Assembly (NCBI GenBank): GCA_964035575.1
Contig: OZ037852.1
Location: 1,302,001-1,366,000, forward strand
DNA length: 64,000 bases
Direction: 5' to 3'
Source: Rhynchopus sp. YZ270_cl-10
Lineage: Eukaryota > Euglenozoa > Diplonemea > Diplonemida > Diplonemidae
A model generated the notes under the pieces. That model made no database searches. It was not told the DNA's origin and saw nothing but the letters and a program-made list of their open reading frames with translations. Both the position numbers and the translations under genes were made by a program. Positions 1 to 11,379 of the stretch are shown here, one piece after another. Position 1 is the first letter of the stretch, and each line of letters begins with the position of its first letter.

Positions 1-3000
1 GCTCCACTGCCTGCCTGTTCGGAGACTTCATCACCACTGAAAGCTGCATTCCCTTCTGACATACCGTACCCGATGAAGTGCTGGACGTTTCAATGTAAGG
101 GAAATGCTCACGTGACCTTCCTGAACGTGACGGTGGAAGGGACGGTGTCTCTCGTCAACAGCAACGGTTTCCAACTCACGTCTCTGTTGGGGCAAAAGGA
201 CAGCCACACTGCTTCGTATCCTGCCAACGGCGAGATGATGATTCTGTACAACGACAGCAATTCTTATTACACTTTCGATACGATTTACTTCACAGTTGAG
301 TGGGAGTGTGATGAGGACACACCTGTTGTTCCACCTGCAGAGGGCTATGACTCGTCTGAGTACCTGACACTTGCACAAAGTGGGATGTACGAGAGGCTGT
401 TTTCACAAATGATGGTTTACAACTGGATCATCCCTTGCAACGGCACACTCAGCATTGCAGAGCGTCTTGGTAATCTGAACTATGCACAACTACACTTCAT
501 CAACAGCAACGGAAGCAGTGTGTATTATGGTGGCGCAGACACCATATTCAGCAGTGAGTACCAGGTGGATGGGAACTTTATTGTGCAGTTACGTCGTGTC
601 TACGAAGACTATAAAGGGAATGGTGCTGACAACTTCTTCTACCTCTCGTGGAGTTGCAATGGTGCGAGACCACCGCTTCCGTCATTCGGCGAAACATCTT
701 CACCACCCACACCAGCACCTCGGACAATTGCTCCACTGCCTGCCTGTTCGGAGACTTCATCACCACTGAAAGCTGCATTCCCTTCTGACATACCGTACCC
801 GATGAAGTGCTGGACGTTTCAGTGCAAGGGAACTGCTCACGTGACCTTCCTGAACGTGACGGTGGAAGGGACGGTGTCTCTCGTCAACAGCAACGGTTTC
901 CAACTCACGTCTCTGTTGGGGCAAAAGGACAGCTACACTGCTTCGTATCCTGCCAACGGCGAGATGATGATTCTGTACAACGACAGCAATTCTTATTACG
1001 ATTTCAATACGATTTACTTCACAGTTGAGTGGGAGTGCGATGAGGACACACCTGTTGTTCCACCTGCAGAGGGCTATGACTCGTCTGAGTACCTGACACT
1101 TGCACAAAGCGGGATGTACGAGAGGCTGTTTTCACAAATGATGGTTTACAACTGGATCATCCCTTGCAACGGCACACTCAGCATTGCAGAGCGTCTTGGT
1201 AATCTGAACTATGCACAACTACACTTCATCAACAGCAACGGAAGCAGTGTGTATTATGGTGGCGCAGACACCATATTCAGCAGTGAGTACCAGGTGGATG
1301 GGAACTTTATTGTGCAGTTGCGTCGTGTCTACGAAGACTATAAAGGGAATGGTGCTGACAACTTCTTCTACCTCTCGTGGAGTTGCAATGGTGCGAGACC
1401 ACCGCTTCCGTCATTCGGCGAAACATCTTCACCACCCACACCAGCACCTCGGACAATGACTCCACTGCCTGCCTGTTCGGAGACTTCATCACCACTGAAA
1501 GCTGCATTCCCTTCTGACATACCGTACCCGATGAAGTGCTGGACGTTTCAGTGCAAGGGAACTGCTCACGTGACCTTCCTGAACGTGACGGTGGAAGGGA
1601 CGGTGTCTCTCGTCAACAGCAACGGTTTCCAACTCACGTCTCTGTTGGGGCAAAAGGACAGCTACACTGCTTCGTATCCTGCCAACGGCGAGATGATGAT
1701 TCTGTACAACGACAGCAATTCTTATTACGATTTCAATACGATTTACTTCACAGTTGAGTGGGAGTGCGATGAGGACACACCTGTTGTTCCACCTGCAGAG
1801 GGCTATGACTCGTCTGAGTACCTGACACTTGCACAAAGCGGGATGTACGAGAGGCTGTTTTCACAAATGATGGTTTACAACTGGATCATCCCTTGCAACG
1901 GCACACTCAGCATTGCAGAGCGTCTTGGTAATCTGAACTATGCACAACTACACTTCATCAACAGCAACGGAAGCAGTGTGTATTATGGTGGCGCAGACAC
2001 CATATTCAGCAGTGAGTACCAGGTGGATGGGAACTTTATTGTGCAGTTGCGTCGTGTCTACGAAGACTATAAAGGGAATGGTGCTGACAACTTCTTTTAC
2101 CTCTCGTGGAGTTGCAATGGTGTGAGACCAGCATTTCCGGGGGAAACATCTTCACCACCCACACCAGCACCTCGGACAATGACTCCACTGCCTGCCTGTT
2201 CGGAGACTTCATCACCACTGAATGCTGCATTCCCTTCTGACATACCGTACCCGATGAAGTGCTGGACGTTTCAGTGCAAGGGAACTGTTCACGTGACCTT
2301 CCTGAACGTGACGGTGGAAGGGACGGTGTCTCTCGTCAACAGCAACGGTTTCCAACTCACGTCTCTGTTGGGGCAAAAGGACAGCTACACTGCTTCGTAT
2401 CCTGCCAACGGCGAGATGATGATTCTGTACAACGACAGCAATTCTTATTACGATTTCGATACGATTTACTTCACAGTTGAGTGGGAGTGTGATGAGGACA
2501 CACCTGTTGTTCCACCTGCAGAGGGCTATGACTCGTCTGAGTACCTGACACTTGCACAAAGCGGGATGTACGAGAGGCTGTTTTCACAAATGATGGTTTA
2601 CAACTGGATCATCCCTTGCAACGGCACACTCAGCATTGCAGAGCGTATTGGTAATCTCAACTTTGCACAACTAACGTTCACCAACAGCAACGGGAGGAAT
2701 GTGCATGATGGTTGCGCAGCATACACATTCAGCGCTGAGTACGAGGTGGATGGGAACTTTATTGTTCAGTTGCGTCGTGTCTACGAAGAGTATAAAGGGA
2801 ATGGTGCTGACAACTTATTTTACCTCTCGTGGAGTTGCAATGGTGTGAGACCAGCGTTTGCGGGGGAAACATCTTCACCACCCACACCAGCACCTCCGAC
2901 ACTTGTTCCACTGCCTTCCTGTTCGGAGACTTCATCACCACTGAAAGCTGCATTCCCTTCTGACATACCGTACCCGATGAAGTGCTGGACGTTTCAGTGT

Positions 3001-3570
3001 AAGGGAACTGCTCACGTGACCTTCCTGAACGTTACGGTGGAAGGGACGGTGTCTCTCGTCAACAGCAACGGTTACGAACTCTTGTCACTTATGAGAGACA
3101 ACGAAAGTTACAGTGCTTCGTATCCTGCCAACGGCGAGATGATGATTCTGTACAACGACAGCAATTCTCATTACTATTTCAATACGATTTACTTCACAGT
3201 TGAGTGGGAGTGCGATGAGGACACACCTGTTGTTCCACCTGCAGAGGGCTATGACCCGTCTGAGTACCTGACACTTGCACAAAGTGGGATGTACGAGAGG
3301 CTGCTTATACAAGGAGACGTTTACAACTGGATCATCCCTTGCAACGGCACACTGAGCCTTGTAGCAGAGGTGGGCGATGTCTTCTATTCTACCCTTAGGT
3401 ACGTCAACAGCAACGGGACGACTGTGTTGGAGCGTTTCAACCCCGGTAGGGTCAGCGCTGAGTATAGGGTGGATGGCATTTTTCTTGTTCAGTTGACGAG
3501 TCAAGATTATTGGTGGAACGACACGTATTGGGAGAACGCCATTTCTCTTTCATGGAACTGTGATTCAGTT
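1..3570 (+). repeat. Five tandem coding units of 723-729 bp
   Basis: Units 1-3 are almost identical, which points to recent duplication or gene conversion. Unit 4 diverges in its second lobe, and unit 5 is the most divergent and matches the last unit of the downstream paralogue. The membrane-proximal unit is therefore older and orthologous between the copies, while the distal units expand. Confidence 0.9.
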
Positions 3571-4716
3571 GCACCACCTACATCTGCACCTGCCACAGCA
3601 ATTCCTACAGCAACACCAACCGACCTTCCTACTGGCGCCACTTTTGCACCACCTACACCTGCACCTGGCACAGCACTTCCGACAGCAACCCCAACAGACC
3701 TTCCTGCTGGCGCCACTTTTGCACCACCTACACCTGCACCTGGCACAGCACTTCCGACAGCAACCCCAACAGACCTTCCTGCTGGCGCCACTTTTGCACC
3801 ACCTACACCTGCACCTGGCACAGCACTTCCGACAGCAACCCCAACAGACCTTCCTACTGGCGCCACTTTTGCACCACCTACATCTGCACCTGGCACAGCA
3901 CTTCCGACAGCAACCCCAACAGACCTGCCTGCTGGCGCCACTTTTGCACCACCACCACCTCCTTCTGTGAACGCTCTGTGCACAACTGACCAAGACTGTC
4001 GCAGTGGGAGGCTTGACCCGAAGGCGACGTGCAATGCTGGGGTGTGTGTGTGCCACGCACAAGGCTACTCACACCCCCCTGGTGTGCCTCTGTGCCTGCT
4101 TGCGGACGACGTGACAGTGCCGATGGGGTTTGCTGTGGAGTACGGGGTGGGGGCACGGTCTTCGTGGACGACAAATGCAACGACGAAGGAAGACTTTGTG
4201 GACACCATGGGTGAGGCACTGGGCACTGTGACTGAGATACGTGTTTTGGTCTCGGATGCCGGTGTCCTTGTGGTGGGCATGGTGCGTGCCAGCACAGCAA
4301 AACTTGCGGATGCACTTTCGGGGAAGGAGGACCTGACAGCGGCGCTTTCCTCTGAGGGTGTGTCTGTGAGCCATGGGGTGACCTGTGCACGCACAGACGC
4401 GTCGTACACAGTGCAGCACAATGGTGTGTGCAATGCGGTCGAGTGTGAAGGCAACACAACCCTCACACTGGCAGATGGAACGTACAGGTGTGAGCGTGAG
4501 GCACCACCACAGCCGGATGAGTCGGGTGGGAGCAGCAAGGTGTTCCTCTACGTCGGCATCGCTGTGGGCGTGCTTGGTGTGGCTGTGGGTGTTGTTGTTG
4601 CGTTTTTCTTCCAACAACGGAAGCAGCGTGCACAGGAGCTGGAGGACCCAGTCTTGAAGGTACCATTTCATGAAGAGGCTGGTGTGTACAGTATGGAAGA
4701 AAAGACCTTGAACTGA
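1..4716 (+). CDS. Giant repeat-bearing type I surface protein, 5' end outside window
   Basis: The reading frame is open from base 1, so the signal peptide and perhaps more repeats lie upstream; 1571 residues are visible. Five tandem units begin at 1, 730, 1459, 2182 and 2905. Each has two related lobes of ~100 residues with the pattern W-x-F-x-C ... YFTVEWEC and W-x-I-P-C ... YLSWSC, which looks like degenerate CUB-type beta sandwiches (inference). NVT, NGT and NDS glycosylation sites are dense. A Pro/Thr stalk of ~25-residue repeats follows (3571-3960), then a Cys-rich EGF-like module (about 3979-4100), an unidentified ~135-residue domain, a membrane helix (about 4537-4611) and a short acidic tail ending KTLN. 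It is the sister of the gene at 6664. Likely a cell-surface adhesin or antigen; the ligand is unknown. Confidence 0.85.
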   Translation, partial: APLPACSETSSPLKAAFPSDIPYPMKCWTFQCKGNAHVTFLNVTVEGTVSLVNSNGFQLTSLLGQKDSHTASYPANGEMMILYNDSNSYYTFDTIYFTVEWECDEDTPVVPPAEGYDSSEYLTLAQSGMYERLFSQMMVYNWIIPCNGTLSIAERLGNLNYAQLHFINSNGSSVYYGGADTIFSSEYQVDGNFIVQLRRVYEDYKGNGADNFFYLSWSCNGARPPLPSFGETSSPPTPAPRTIAPLPACSETSSPLKAAFPSDIPYPMKCWTFQCKGTAHVTFLNVTVEGTVSLVNSNGFQLTSLLGQKDSYTASYPANGEMMILYNDSNSYYDFNTIYFTVEWECDEDTPVVPPAEGYDSSEYLTLAQSGMYERLFSQMMVYNWIIPCNGTLSIAERLGNLNYAQLHFINSNGSSVYYGGADTIFSSEYQVDGNFIVQLRRVYEDYKGNGADNFFYLSWSCNGARPPLPSFGETSSPPTPAPRTMTPLPACSETSSPLKAAFPSDIPYPMKCWTFQCKGTAHVTFLNVTVEGTVSLVNSNGFQLTSLLGQKDSYTASYPANGEMMILYNDSNSYYDFNTIYFTVEWECDEDTPVVPPAEGYDSSEYLTLAQSGMYERLFSQMMVYNWIIPCNGTLSIAERLGNLNYAQLHFINSNGSSVYYGGADTIFSSEYQVDGNFIVQLRRVYEDYKGNGADNFFYLSWSCNGVRPAFPGETSSPPTPAPRTMTPLPACSETSSPLNAAFPSDIPYPMKCWTFQCKGTVHVTFLNVTVEGTVSLVNSNGFQLTSLLGQKDSYTASYPANGEMMILYNDSNSYYDFDTIYFTVEWECDEDTPVVPPAEGYDSSEYLTLAQSGMYERLFSQMMVYNWIIPCNGTLSIAERIGNLNFAQLTFTNSNGRNVHDGCAAYTFSAEYEVDGNFIVQLRRVYEEYKGNGADNLFYLSWSCNGVRPAFAGETSSPPTPAPPTLVPLPSCSETSSPLKAAFPSDIPYPMKCWTFQCKGTAHVTFLNVTVEGTVSLVNSNGYELLSLMRDNESYSASYPANGEMMILYNDSNSHYYFNTIYFTVEWECDEDTPVVPPAEGYDPSEYLTLAQSGMYERLLIQGDVYNWIIPCNGTLSLVAEVGDVFYSTLRYVNSNGTTVLERFNPGRVSAEYRVDGIFLVQLTSQDYWWNDTYWENAISLSWNCDSVAPPTSAPATAIPTATPTDLPTGATFAPPTPAPGTALPTATPTDLPAGATFAPPTPAPGTALPTATPTDLPAGATFAPPTPAPGTALPTATPTDLPTGATFAPPTSAPGTALPTATPTDLPAGATFAPPPPPSVNALCTTDQDCRSGRLDPKATCNAGVCVCHAQGYSHPPGVPLCLLADDVTVPMGFAVEYGVGARSSWTTNATTKEDFVDTMGEALGTVTEIRVLVSDAGVLVVGMVRASTAKLADALSGKEDLTAALSSEGVSVSHGVTCARTDASYTVQHNGVCNAVECEGNTTLTLADGTYRCEREAPPQPDESGGSSKVFLYVGIAVGVLGVAVGVVVAFFFQQRKQRAQELEDPVLKVPFHEEAGVYSMEEKTLN
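3571..3960 (+). repeat. 75-bp Pro/Thr stalk minisatellite
   Basis: About five units of 75 bp encode the motif APPTPAPGTALPTATPTDLP plus AGATF. Starts can be seen at 3646, 3721, 3796 and 3871. The paralogue has about two such units, so stalk length is variable. Confidence 0.9.
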
Positions 4717-6663
4717 TGTGAGTGACCTGAGAATCACAACAATTCAACGTGTTCCATATTTTCGGCCTCGTGACATTTGCCCCTTTTTGAACGAAGACCT
4801 TGTGTGCGTTGAGGAACACCTGCAATCTAAAATATTATTCCCTGTTTTTACCCCAACGTTTGTTATTCCGCTTTTTCTTTGTACCTGATACAGTTCACAC
4901 ACTTCACCCTGGTTGCTTTTGAAATGGACACAACATGACACATGTGTGAGTTGCTGTGTTGTGTTTTGTCAGGGCAACTGTCTAGGACGATGTGTGTAAA
5001 GAGCTTTTCCTGTACACCCCCATCCAATTTTCATGCAAGTACCGTGGTGGTAACTCCCCACTATGTGTTCTTGTTTATGGGCGCGTGCTGAAGGGTAACA
5101 TTAATCGGTTTTTCTAAGCACATGCAGCGCTAAGTTAATAGTTTTCTCTGACCCCTTTTGATTGACATGGTTGTGGCGGTGTACCAGGAACGGCGTGTCT
5201 CAGAAGACACACGAGTCTGTCTACTTCAGGACAGGGGCGAAAAAGATACGTCGTTCCTGGTATAGCGTCAGAGTCGTGTGTTTCTCTGCTATGGTACGCT
5301 TGTGGTGTGAGATGATCATTTGCTGTGATCAAGTCGACAACAATAGAAGAGGTAGGATGTGTCTTTTCCTTCTCGAATACGTTTGAGACCCGCTCTGCAG
5401 AATCCTGTTCTTAGTCATTTCCTTCACTTCAATTCAAGACCGCTCCTTGTCCAACAGGTGATTGTCTTTCTTCGTCATCAGAAGAGGTGCCGAAGGATAT
5501 GTTTCTGGCACCAGGCTCCCAATAAATAAAGCAGGGCAGAAGACATCCTCATCATCAGTCCGTCCCCAGCAACGTGGGCCTCCAAACGAGGCCTCCTACG
5601 ATTTTATGTTTTCGTTGACCGTGACTGAAAAAAAAAACGGCATAGTGGAGCACACTCTAGGGTGGCTACACTAATACAACCAAGTTTTCAAAAACGGTAT
5701 AGTGGAGCACACTCTAGGGTGGCTACACTAATACAACCAAGTTTTCAAAAAACGGCTTCATTTGCACCCCTTACCCCCCTTTTCATATCCCCCGTCGGAG
5801 TATGTGTACCTGATACAGTTCACACACTTCCCCCTGGTTGCTTTTGAAATGGACACAACATGACACATGTGTGAGTTGCTGTGTTGTGTTTTGTCAGGGC
5901 AGCTGTCTAGGACGATGTGTGTAAAGAGCTTTTCCTGTACCCCCTTCCAGTTTTCATGCAAGTACCGTGGTGACTATGTGTTCTTGTTTATGGGTGCGTG
6001 CTCGTGCTTTTCTTATTAGCGTTCTGAGTTCAAACTGTGCCCTGTTGAGGAACAGTTGCAGCTTGGTGCAGTAATGAAAGTGAGATGTTCCCCCCTTTTC
6101 TTTTTAGACTCAGGACCTTCCCACCAAGAAGGTGGGAAATCAATCAAATGTGCGAGACTTTGTTTATTCCCCTCCCCTTTGTTGTGCACTCACCTCATCC
6201 TGCACTACTAAGTATGACGTGGACAGTGTACCAACTAAACCAAAAACGAACAGCGGGGTCTTTGTTATTTGCACACACGGGATTCAAGTGATCCTGACTG
6301 CTTCTTCACTGAGGCGTAGCTGTGAAGGCGCGAGTGTACCGTTGAAGAGCACCTTATCCAACCTTTCCTGTAATTATCCTTTTCACCACTTCTCACCCAA
6401 TCATGCACTCATCATACTTTGGTCTTCGTTCCCAGCAGCTGTTGTGAGTGTCAGCTGCATCCTAGATTGGTCTTATCCAGGCGACCATGAGAGTCCCGCA
6501 CTAACTGTATTTCCACCCTTCATGTGGATCTGCTCGGCAAGTACACCGCCAAAGTGTCCTGTCGTGGTCAAGCTGTGGGCTCCATACTCAGAGATGTTCT
6601 GGCGCCAGTCAACACTTACACCCACCCGCACCCACTCAGGACCTTCCCACTACACGACAGACA
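4717..6663. repeat. Spacer between surface-protein genes, internally duplicated
   Basis: No gene is visible. A block at 4880-5030 recurs at about 5808-5960 and again at 10338-10490. The block 5089-5640 recurs at 9751-10275, and 6111-6245 recurs at 11090-11213. The spacer is therefore part of a duplicating gene-plus-spacer unit. Confidence 0.8.
5643..5748 (+). repeat. Tandem pair of AGTGGAGC hairpin repeats
   Basis: Two copies start at 5643 and 5700. Each has AGTGGAGC pairing with GCTACACT across a short loop, then AATACAACCAAGTTTTC and an A run. The spacer copy at ~10275 lacks this insert, so the pair arrived after the spacer duplicated or was lost there. Relatives lie at 25337, 41151, 45331 (minus strand), 47048, 55400 and 55467. 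Confidence 0.7.
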
Positions 6664-9600
6664 ATGCGTTTGCTCGTTATGCTCACAGTGTGTTCGCTGT
6701 CGCTTGGCAATGTTCTGCTCCCGATAATTGCTCCACTGCCTGCCTGTTCGGAGACTTCATCACCACTGAATGCTGCATTCCCTTCTGACATACCGTACCC
6801 GATGAAGTGCTGGACGTTTCAGTGCAAGGGAACTGTTCACGTGACTTTCCTGAACGTGACGGTGGAAGGGACGGTGTCTCTCGTCAACAGCAACGGTTTC
6901 CAACTTATGTCTCTGTTGGGGCAAAAGGACAGCTACACTGCTTCGTATCCTGCCAACGGCGAGATGATGATTCTGTACAACGACAGCAATTCTTATTACT
7001 ATTTTGATACGATTTACTTCACAGTTGAGTGGGAGTGTGATGAGGACACACCTGTTGTTCCACCTGCAGAGGGCTATGACCCGTCTGAGTACCTGACACT
7101 TGCACAAAGTGGGATGTACGAGAGGCTGTTTTCACAAATGATGGTTTACAACTGGATCATCCCTTGCAACGGCACACTCAGCATTGCAGGGCGTGTTGGT
7201 AATCTGAACTATGCGACACTAACCTTCACCAACAGCAGCGGAGGCATTGTGTATATAAACAGCATACTCAGCGCTGAGTACCAGGAGCATGGGAACTTTA
7301 TTGTTCAGTTGTTTCGTGTCGACGAATACTATGGGGAACGTGCTGACAACTTCTTTTACCTCTCGTGGAGTTGCAATGGTGCGAGACCACCGCTTCCGTC
7401 ATTCGGCGAAACATCGTCACCACCCACACCAGCACCTCGGACAATTGCTCCACTGCCTGCCTGTTCGGAGACTTCATCACCACTGAATGCTGTATTCCCT
7501 TCTGACATACCGTACCCGATGAAGTGCTGGACGTTTCAGTGCAAGGGAACTGCTCACGTGACCTTCCTGAACGTGACGGTGGAAGGAACGGTGTCTCTCG
7601 TCAACAGCAACGGTTTCCAACTTATGTCTCTGTTGGGGCAAAAGGACAGCTACACTGCTTCGTATCCTGCCAACGGCGAGATGATGATTCTGTACAACGA
7701 CAGCAATTCTTATTACTATTTTGATACGATTTACTTCACAGTTGAGTGGGAGTGTGATGAGGACACACCTGTTGTTCCACCTGCAGAGGGCTATGACCCG
7801 TCTGAGTACCTGACACTTGCACAAAGTGGGATGTACGAGAGGCTGTTTTCACAAATGATGGTTTACAACTGGATCATCCCTTGCAACGGCACACTCAGCA
7901 TTGCAGGGCGTGTTGGTAATCTGAACTATGCGACACTAACCTTCACCAACAGCAGCGGAGGCATTGTGTATATAAACAGCATACTCAGCGCTGAGTACCA
8001 GGAGCATGGGAACTTTATTGTTCAGTTGTTTCGTGTCGACGAATACTATGGGGAACGTGCTGACAACTTCTTTTACCTCTCGTGGAGTTGCAATGGTGCG
8101 AGACCAGCGTTTCCGGGGGAAACATCTTCACCACCCACACCAGCACCTCAGACAATTGCTCCACTGCCTGCCTGTTCGGAGACTTCATCACCACTGAATG
8201 CTGCATTCCCTTCTGACATACCGTACCCGATGAAGTGCTGGACGTTTCAGTGCAAGGGAACTGTTCACGTGACCTTCCTGAACATGGCGGTGGAAGGGAC
8301 GGTGTCTCTCGTCAATAGCAACGGTTACGAACTCTTATCACTTATGAGAGACAACGGAAGTTACAGTGCTTCGTATCCTGCCAACGGCGAGATGATGATT
8401 CTGTACAACGACAGCAATTCTTATTACGATTTCGAGACGATTTACTTCACAGTTGAGTGGGAGTGTGATGAGGACACACCTGTTGTTCCACCTGCAGAGG
8501 GCTATGACCCGTCTGAGTACCTGACACTTGCACAAAGTGGGATGTACGAGAGGCTGCTTATACAAGGAGACGTTTACAACTGGATCATCCCTTGCAACGG
8601 CACACTGAGCCTTGTAGCAGAGGTGGGCGATGTCTTCTATTCTACCCTTAGGTACGTCAACAGCAACGGGACGACTGTGTTGGAGCGTTTCGACCCCGGT
8701 AGGGTCAGCGCTGAGTACAAGGTGGATGGCATTTTTCTTGTTCAGTTGACGAGTCAAGTGCATTGGCGGTATTGGGAGAACGCCATTTCTCTTTCATGGA
8801 ACTGTGATTCAGTTGTACCACTGACATCCGCACCTGCCACAGCACTTCCGACAGCAACCCCAACAGACCTTCCTGCTGGCGCCACTTTTGCACCGCCTAC
8901 ATCCGCCCCTGCCACAGCACTTCCGACAGCAACCCCAACAGACCTGCCTGCTGGCGCCACTTTTGCACCACCACCACCTCCTTCTGTGAACGCTCTGTGC
9001 ACAACTGACCAAGACTGTCGCAGTGGGAGGCTTGACCCGAAGGCGACGTGCAATGCTGGGGTGTGTGTGTGCCACACACAAGGCTACGCACACCCCCCTG
9101 GTGTGCCTCTGTGCCTGCTTGCGGACGACGTGACAGTGCCGATGGGGTTTGCTGTGGAGTACGGGGTGGGGGCACGGTCTTCGTGGACGACAAATGCAAC
9201 GACGAAGGAAGACTTTGTGGACACCATGGGTGAGGCACTGGGCACTGTGACTGAGATACGTGTTTTGGTTTCAGATGCCGGTGTCCTTGTGGTGGGCATG
9301 GTGCGTGCCAGCACAGCAAAACTTGCGGATGCACTTTCTGGTAAGCTGAACTTGACAGCGGCGCTTTCCTCTGAGGGTGTGTCTGTGAGCCATGGGGTGA
9401 CCTGTGCACGCACAGACGCGTCGTACACAGTGCAGCACAATGGTGTGTGCAATGCGGTCGAGTGTGAAGGCAACACAACCCTCACACTGGCAGATGGAAC
9501 GTACAGGTGTGAGCGTGAGGCACCACCACAGCCGGATGAGTCGGGTGGGAGCAGCAAGGTGTTCCTCTACGTCGGCATCGCTGTGGGCGTGCTTGGTGTG

Positions 9601-9735
9601 GCTGTGGGTGTTGTTGTTGCGGTTTGCTGCCAACAACGGAAGCAGCGTGCACAGGGGCTGGAGGACCCAGTCTCGAAGGTACCATTTCATGAAGAGGATG
9701 GTGTGTACAGTGTGGAAGAAAAGACCTTGAACTGA
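6664..9735 (+). CDS. Repeat-bearing type I surface protein (complete copy)
   Basis: 1023 residues. The ATG at 6664 opens a hydrophobic leader (MRLLVMLTVCSLSLGNVLLP) and lies three bases after a pyrimidine-rich AG (6659-6660), which supports this start. Three two-lobed units begin at 6730, 7447 and 8158. They are followed by about two 25-residue Pro/Thr repeats, the Cys-rich EGF-like module (CTTDQDC ... CVCH), an unidentified domain, a membrane helix at about 9556-9632 and a tail nearly identical to the upstream gene. The two genes differ mainly in unit number and stalk length. Predicted to sit in the plasma membrane with a long N-glycosylated ectodomain. The CUB-like reading of the lobes is inferred from the spacing of Cys and aromatic residues only. 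Confidence 0.9.
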   Translation: MRLLVMLTVCSLSLGNVLLPIIAPLPACSETSSPLNAAFPSDIPYPMKCWTFQCKGTVHVTFLNVTVEGTVSLVNSNGFQLMSLLGQKDSYTASYPANGEMMILYNDSNSYYYFDTIYFTVEWECDEDTPVVPPAEGYDPSEYLTLAQSGMYERLFSQMMVYNWIIPCNGTLSIAGRVGNLNYATLTFTNSSGGIVYINSILSAEYQEHGNFIVQLFRVDEYYGERADNFFYLSWSCNGARPPLPSFGETSSPPTPAPRTIAPLPACSETSSPLNAVFPSDIPYPMKCWTFQCKGTAHVTFLNVTVEGTVSLVNSNGFQLMSLLGQKDSYTASYPANGEMMILYNDSNSYYYFDTIYFTVEWECDEDTPVVPPAEGYDPSEYLTLAQSGMYERLFSQMMVYNWIIPCNGTLSIAGRVGNLNYATLTFTNSSGGIVYINSILSAEYQEHGNFIVQLFRVDEYYGERADNFFYLSWSCNGARPAFPGETSSPPTPAPQTIAPLPACSETSSPLNAAFPSDIPYPMKCWTFQCKGTVHVTFLNMAVEGTVSLVNSNGYELLSLMRDNGSYSASYPANGEMMILYNDSNSYYDFETIYFTVEWECDEDTPVVPPAEGYDPSEYLTLAQSGMYERLLIQGDVYNWIIPCNGTLSLVAEVGDVFYSTLRYVNSNGTTVLERFDPGRVSAEYKVDGIFLVQLTSQVHWRYWENAISLSWNCDSVVPLTSAPATALPTATPTDLPAGATFAPPTSAPATALPTATPTDLPAGATFAPPPPPSVNALCTTDQDCRSGRLDPKATCNAGVCVCHTQGYAHPPGVPLCLLADDVTVPMGFAVEYGVGARSSWTTNATTKEDFVDTMGEALGTVTEIRVLVSDAGVLVVGMVRASTAKLADALSGKLNLTAALSSEGVSVSHGVTCARTDASYTVQHNGVCNAVECEGNTTLTLADGTYRCEREAPPQPDESGGSSKVFLYVGIAVGVLGVAVGVVVAVCCQQRKQRAQGLEDPVSKVPFHEEDGVYSVEEKTLN

Positions 9736-11220
9736 TGTGAGTGACCTAACATTAATCGGTTTTTCTAAGCACATGCAGCGCTAAGTTAATAATTTTCTCT
9801 GACCCCTTTTGATTGACATGGTTGTGACGGTGTACCAGGAAAGGCGTGTCTCAGAACACACACGAGTCTGTCTACTTCAGGACAGGGGCGAGCAAGATAC
9901 GTCGTTCCTGGTATAGCGTCAGAGTCGTGTGTTTCTCTGCTATGGTACGCTTGTGGTGTGAGATGATCATTTGCTGTGATCACGTCGACAACAGACGAGG
10001 TAGGATGTGTCTTTTCCTTCTCGAATACGTTTGAGACCCGCTCTGCAGAATCCTGTTCTTAGTCATTTCCTTCACTTCAATTCAAGACCGCTCCTTGTCC
10101 AACAGCTGATTGTCTTTCTTCGTCATCAGAGGAGGCGCCGAAGGATATGTTTCTGGCACCAGGCTCCCAATAAATAAAGCAGGGCAGAAGACATCCTCAT
10201 CATCAGTCCGTCCCCAGCAACATGGGCCTCCAAACGAGGCCTCCTACGATTTTATGTTTTCGTTGACCGTGACTGGAAAAAAAAAACGGCTTCATTTGCA
10301 CCCCTTACCCCCCCTTTTCATTACCCCGTAGGAGTATGTGTACCTGATACAGTTCACACACTTCCCCCTGGTTGCTTTTGAAATGGACACAACATGACAC
10401 ATGTGTGAGTTGCTGTGTTGTGTTTTGTCAGGGCAGCTGTCTAGGACGATGTGTGTAAAGAGCTTTTCCTGTACCCCCTTCCAGTTTTCATGCAAGTACC
10501 GTGGTGGTAACTCCCCACTATGTGTTCTTGTTTATGGGTGCGTGCTCGTGCTTTTCTTATTAGCGTTCTGAGTTCAAACTGTGCCCTGTTGAGGAACAGT
10601 TGCAGCTTGGTGCAGTAATGAAAGTGAGATGTTCCCCCCTTTTGTTTTTTAGTGATCCGTTCCATGCGCAGGTGGGGAGGTAGGAGTACCTATAAGGACT
10701 GAGGTGTATTTTGGGATTTTGAAACCCCTTCACGGGTTTGTATTACTCCGATGTTTCCTTTACCTTTGACCACTGCAACAAGAACAGTAATTGTTTTCAT
10801 TCTCATTTTCATTTTATGATTCTATGCGATGCTAAAAGGAAATTGAGCACCGCACCCCAACTCCCTTCCTTTTTTCTTATTCTGGGGAGGATTGGAGTTG
10901 AGCCACATTTCACCGACTGTTCGAGGTGTGCGTTTCACCACAACCTCTCCCTTTTGGCTTTATTGTTATTTTGTTTGCGGGGGCGGGAAAAGACAAAAAA
11001 GGAAAAGTAGGCGTGCGGTTTCAATTTCCACGAGCCTTTTCACATTATTTGTCATCTGAGAAGAAATGTTTACATTAAGACACATATGTTCCCACCAAGA
11101 AGGTGGGAAATCAATCAAATGTGCGAGACTTTGTTTATTCCCCTCCCCTTTGTTGTGCACTCACCTCATCCTGCACTGCTAAGTATGACGTGGACAGTGT
11201 ACCAACTAAACAAAAGACCG
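9736..11220. repeat. Duplicated spacer downstream of the second surface-protein gene
   Basis: This repeats the upstream spacer nearly base for base in blocks (5089-5640, 5745-6110 and 6111-6245), interrupted by a unique stretch at about 10660-11085. No gene is visible. Confidence 0.8.
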
Positions 11221-11379
11221 ACTGTTTTCAGATGATGGTTTACAACTGGATCATCCCTTGCAACGGCACACTCAGCATTGCAGAGCGTGTTGGTAATCTC
11301 AACTATGCGTCACTAACCTTCATCAGCAGGAATGGGAGCATTGTGTGTTCTTATGATGGTGGCACGGCAGGACAGTGAG
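11221..11379 (+). pseudogene. Stub of a third surface-protein gene
   Basis: About 150 bp encode MVYNWIIPCNGTLSIAERVG and following residues, the start of the second lobe of a repeat unit, then run into a stop. The stub sits just after a third copy of the pre-gene spacer (11090-11213). It is a deleted end copy of the array. Some third-lobe residues are private, so it is not a very recent truncation. Confidence 0.75.

Noticed and set aside
31-9774. Long opposite-strand and shifted frames within the surface-protein genes
   Set aside because: They repeat with each unit and are explained by the + strand gene's codon bias and repetition.
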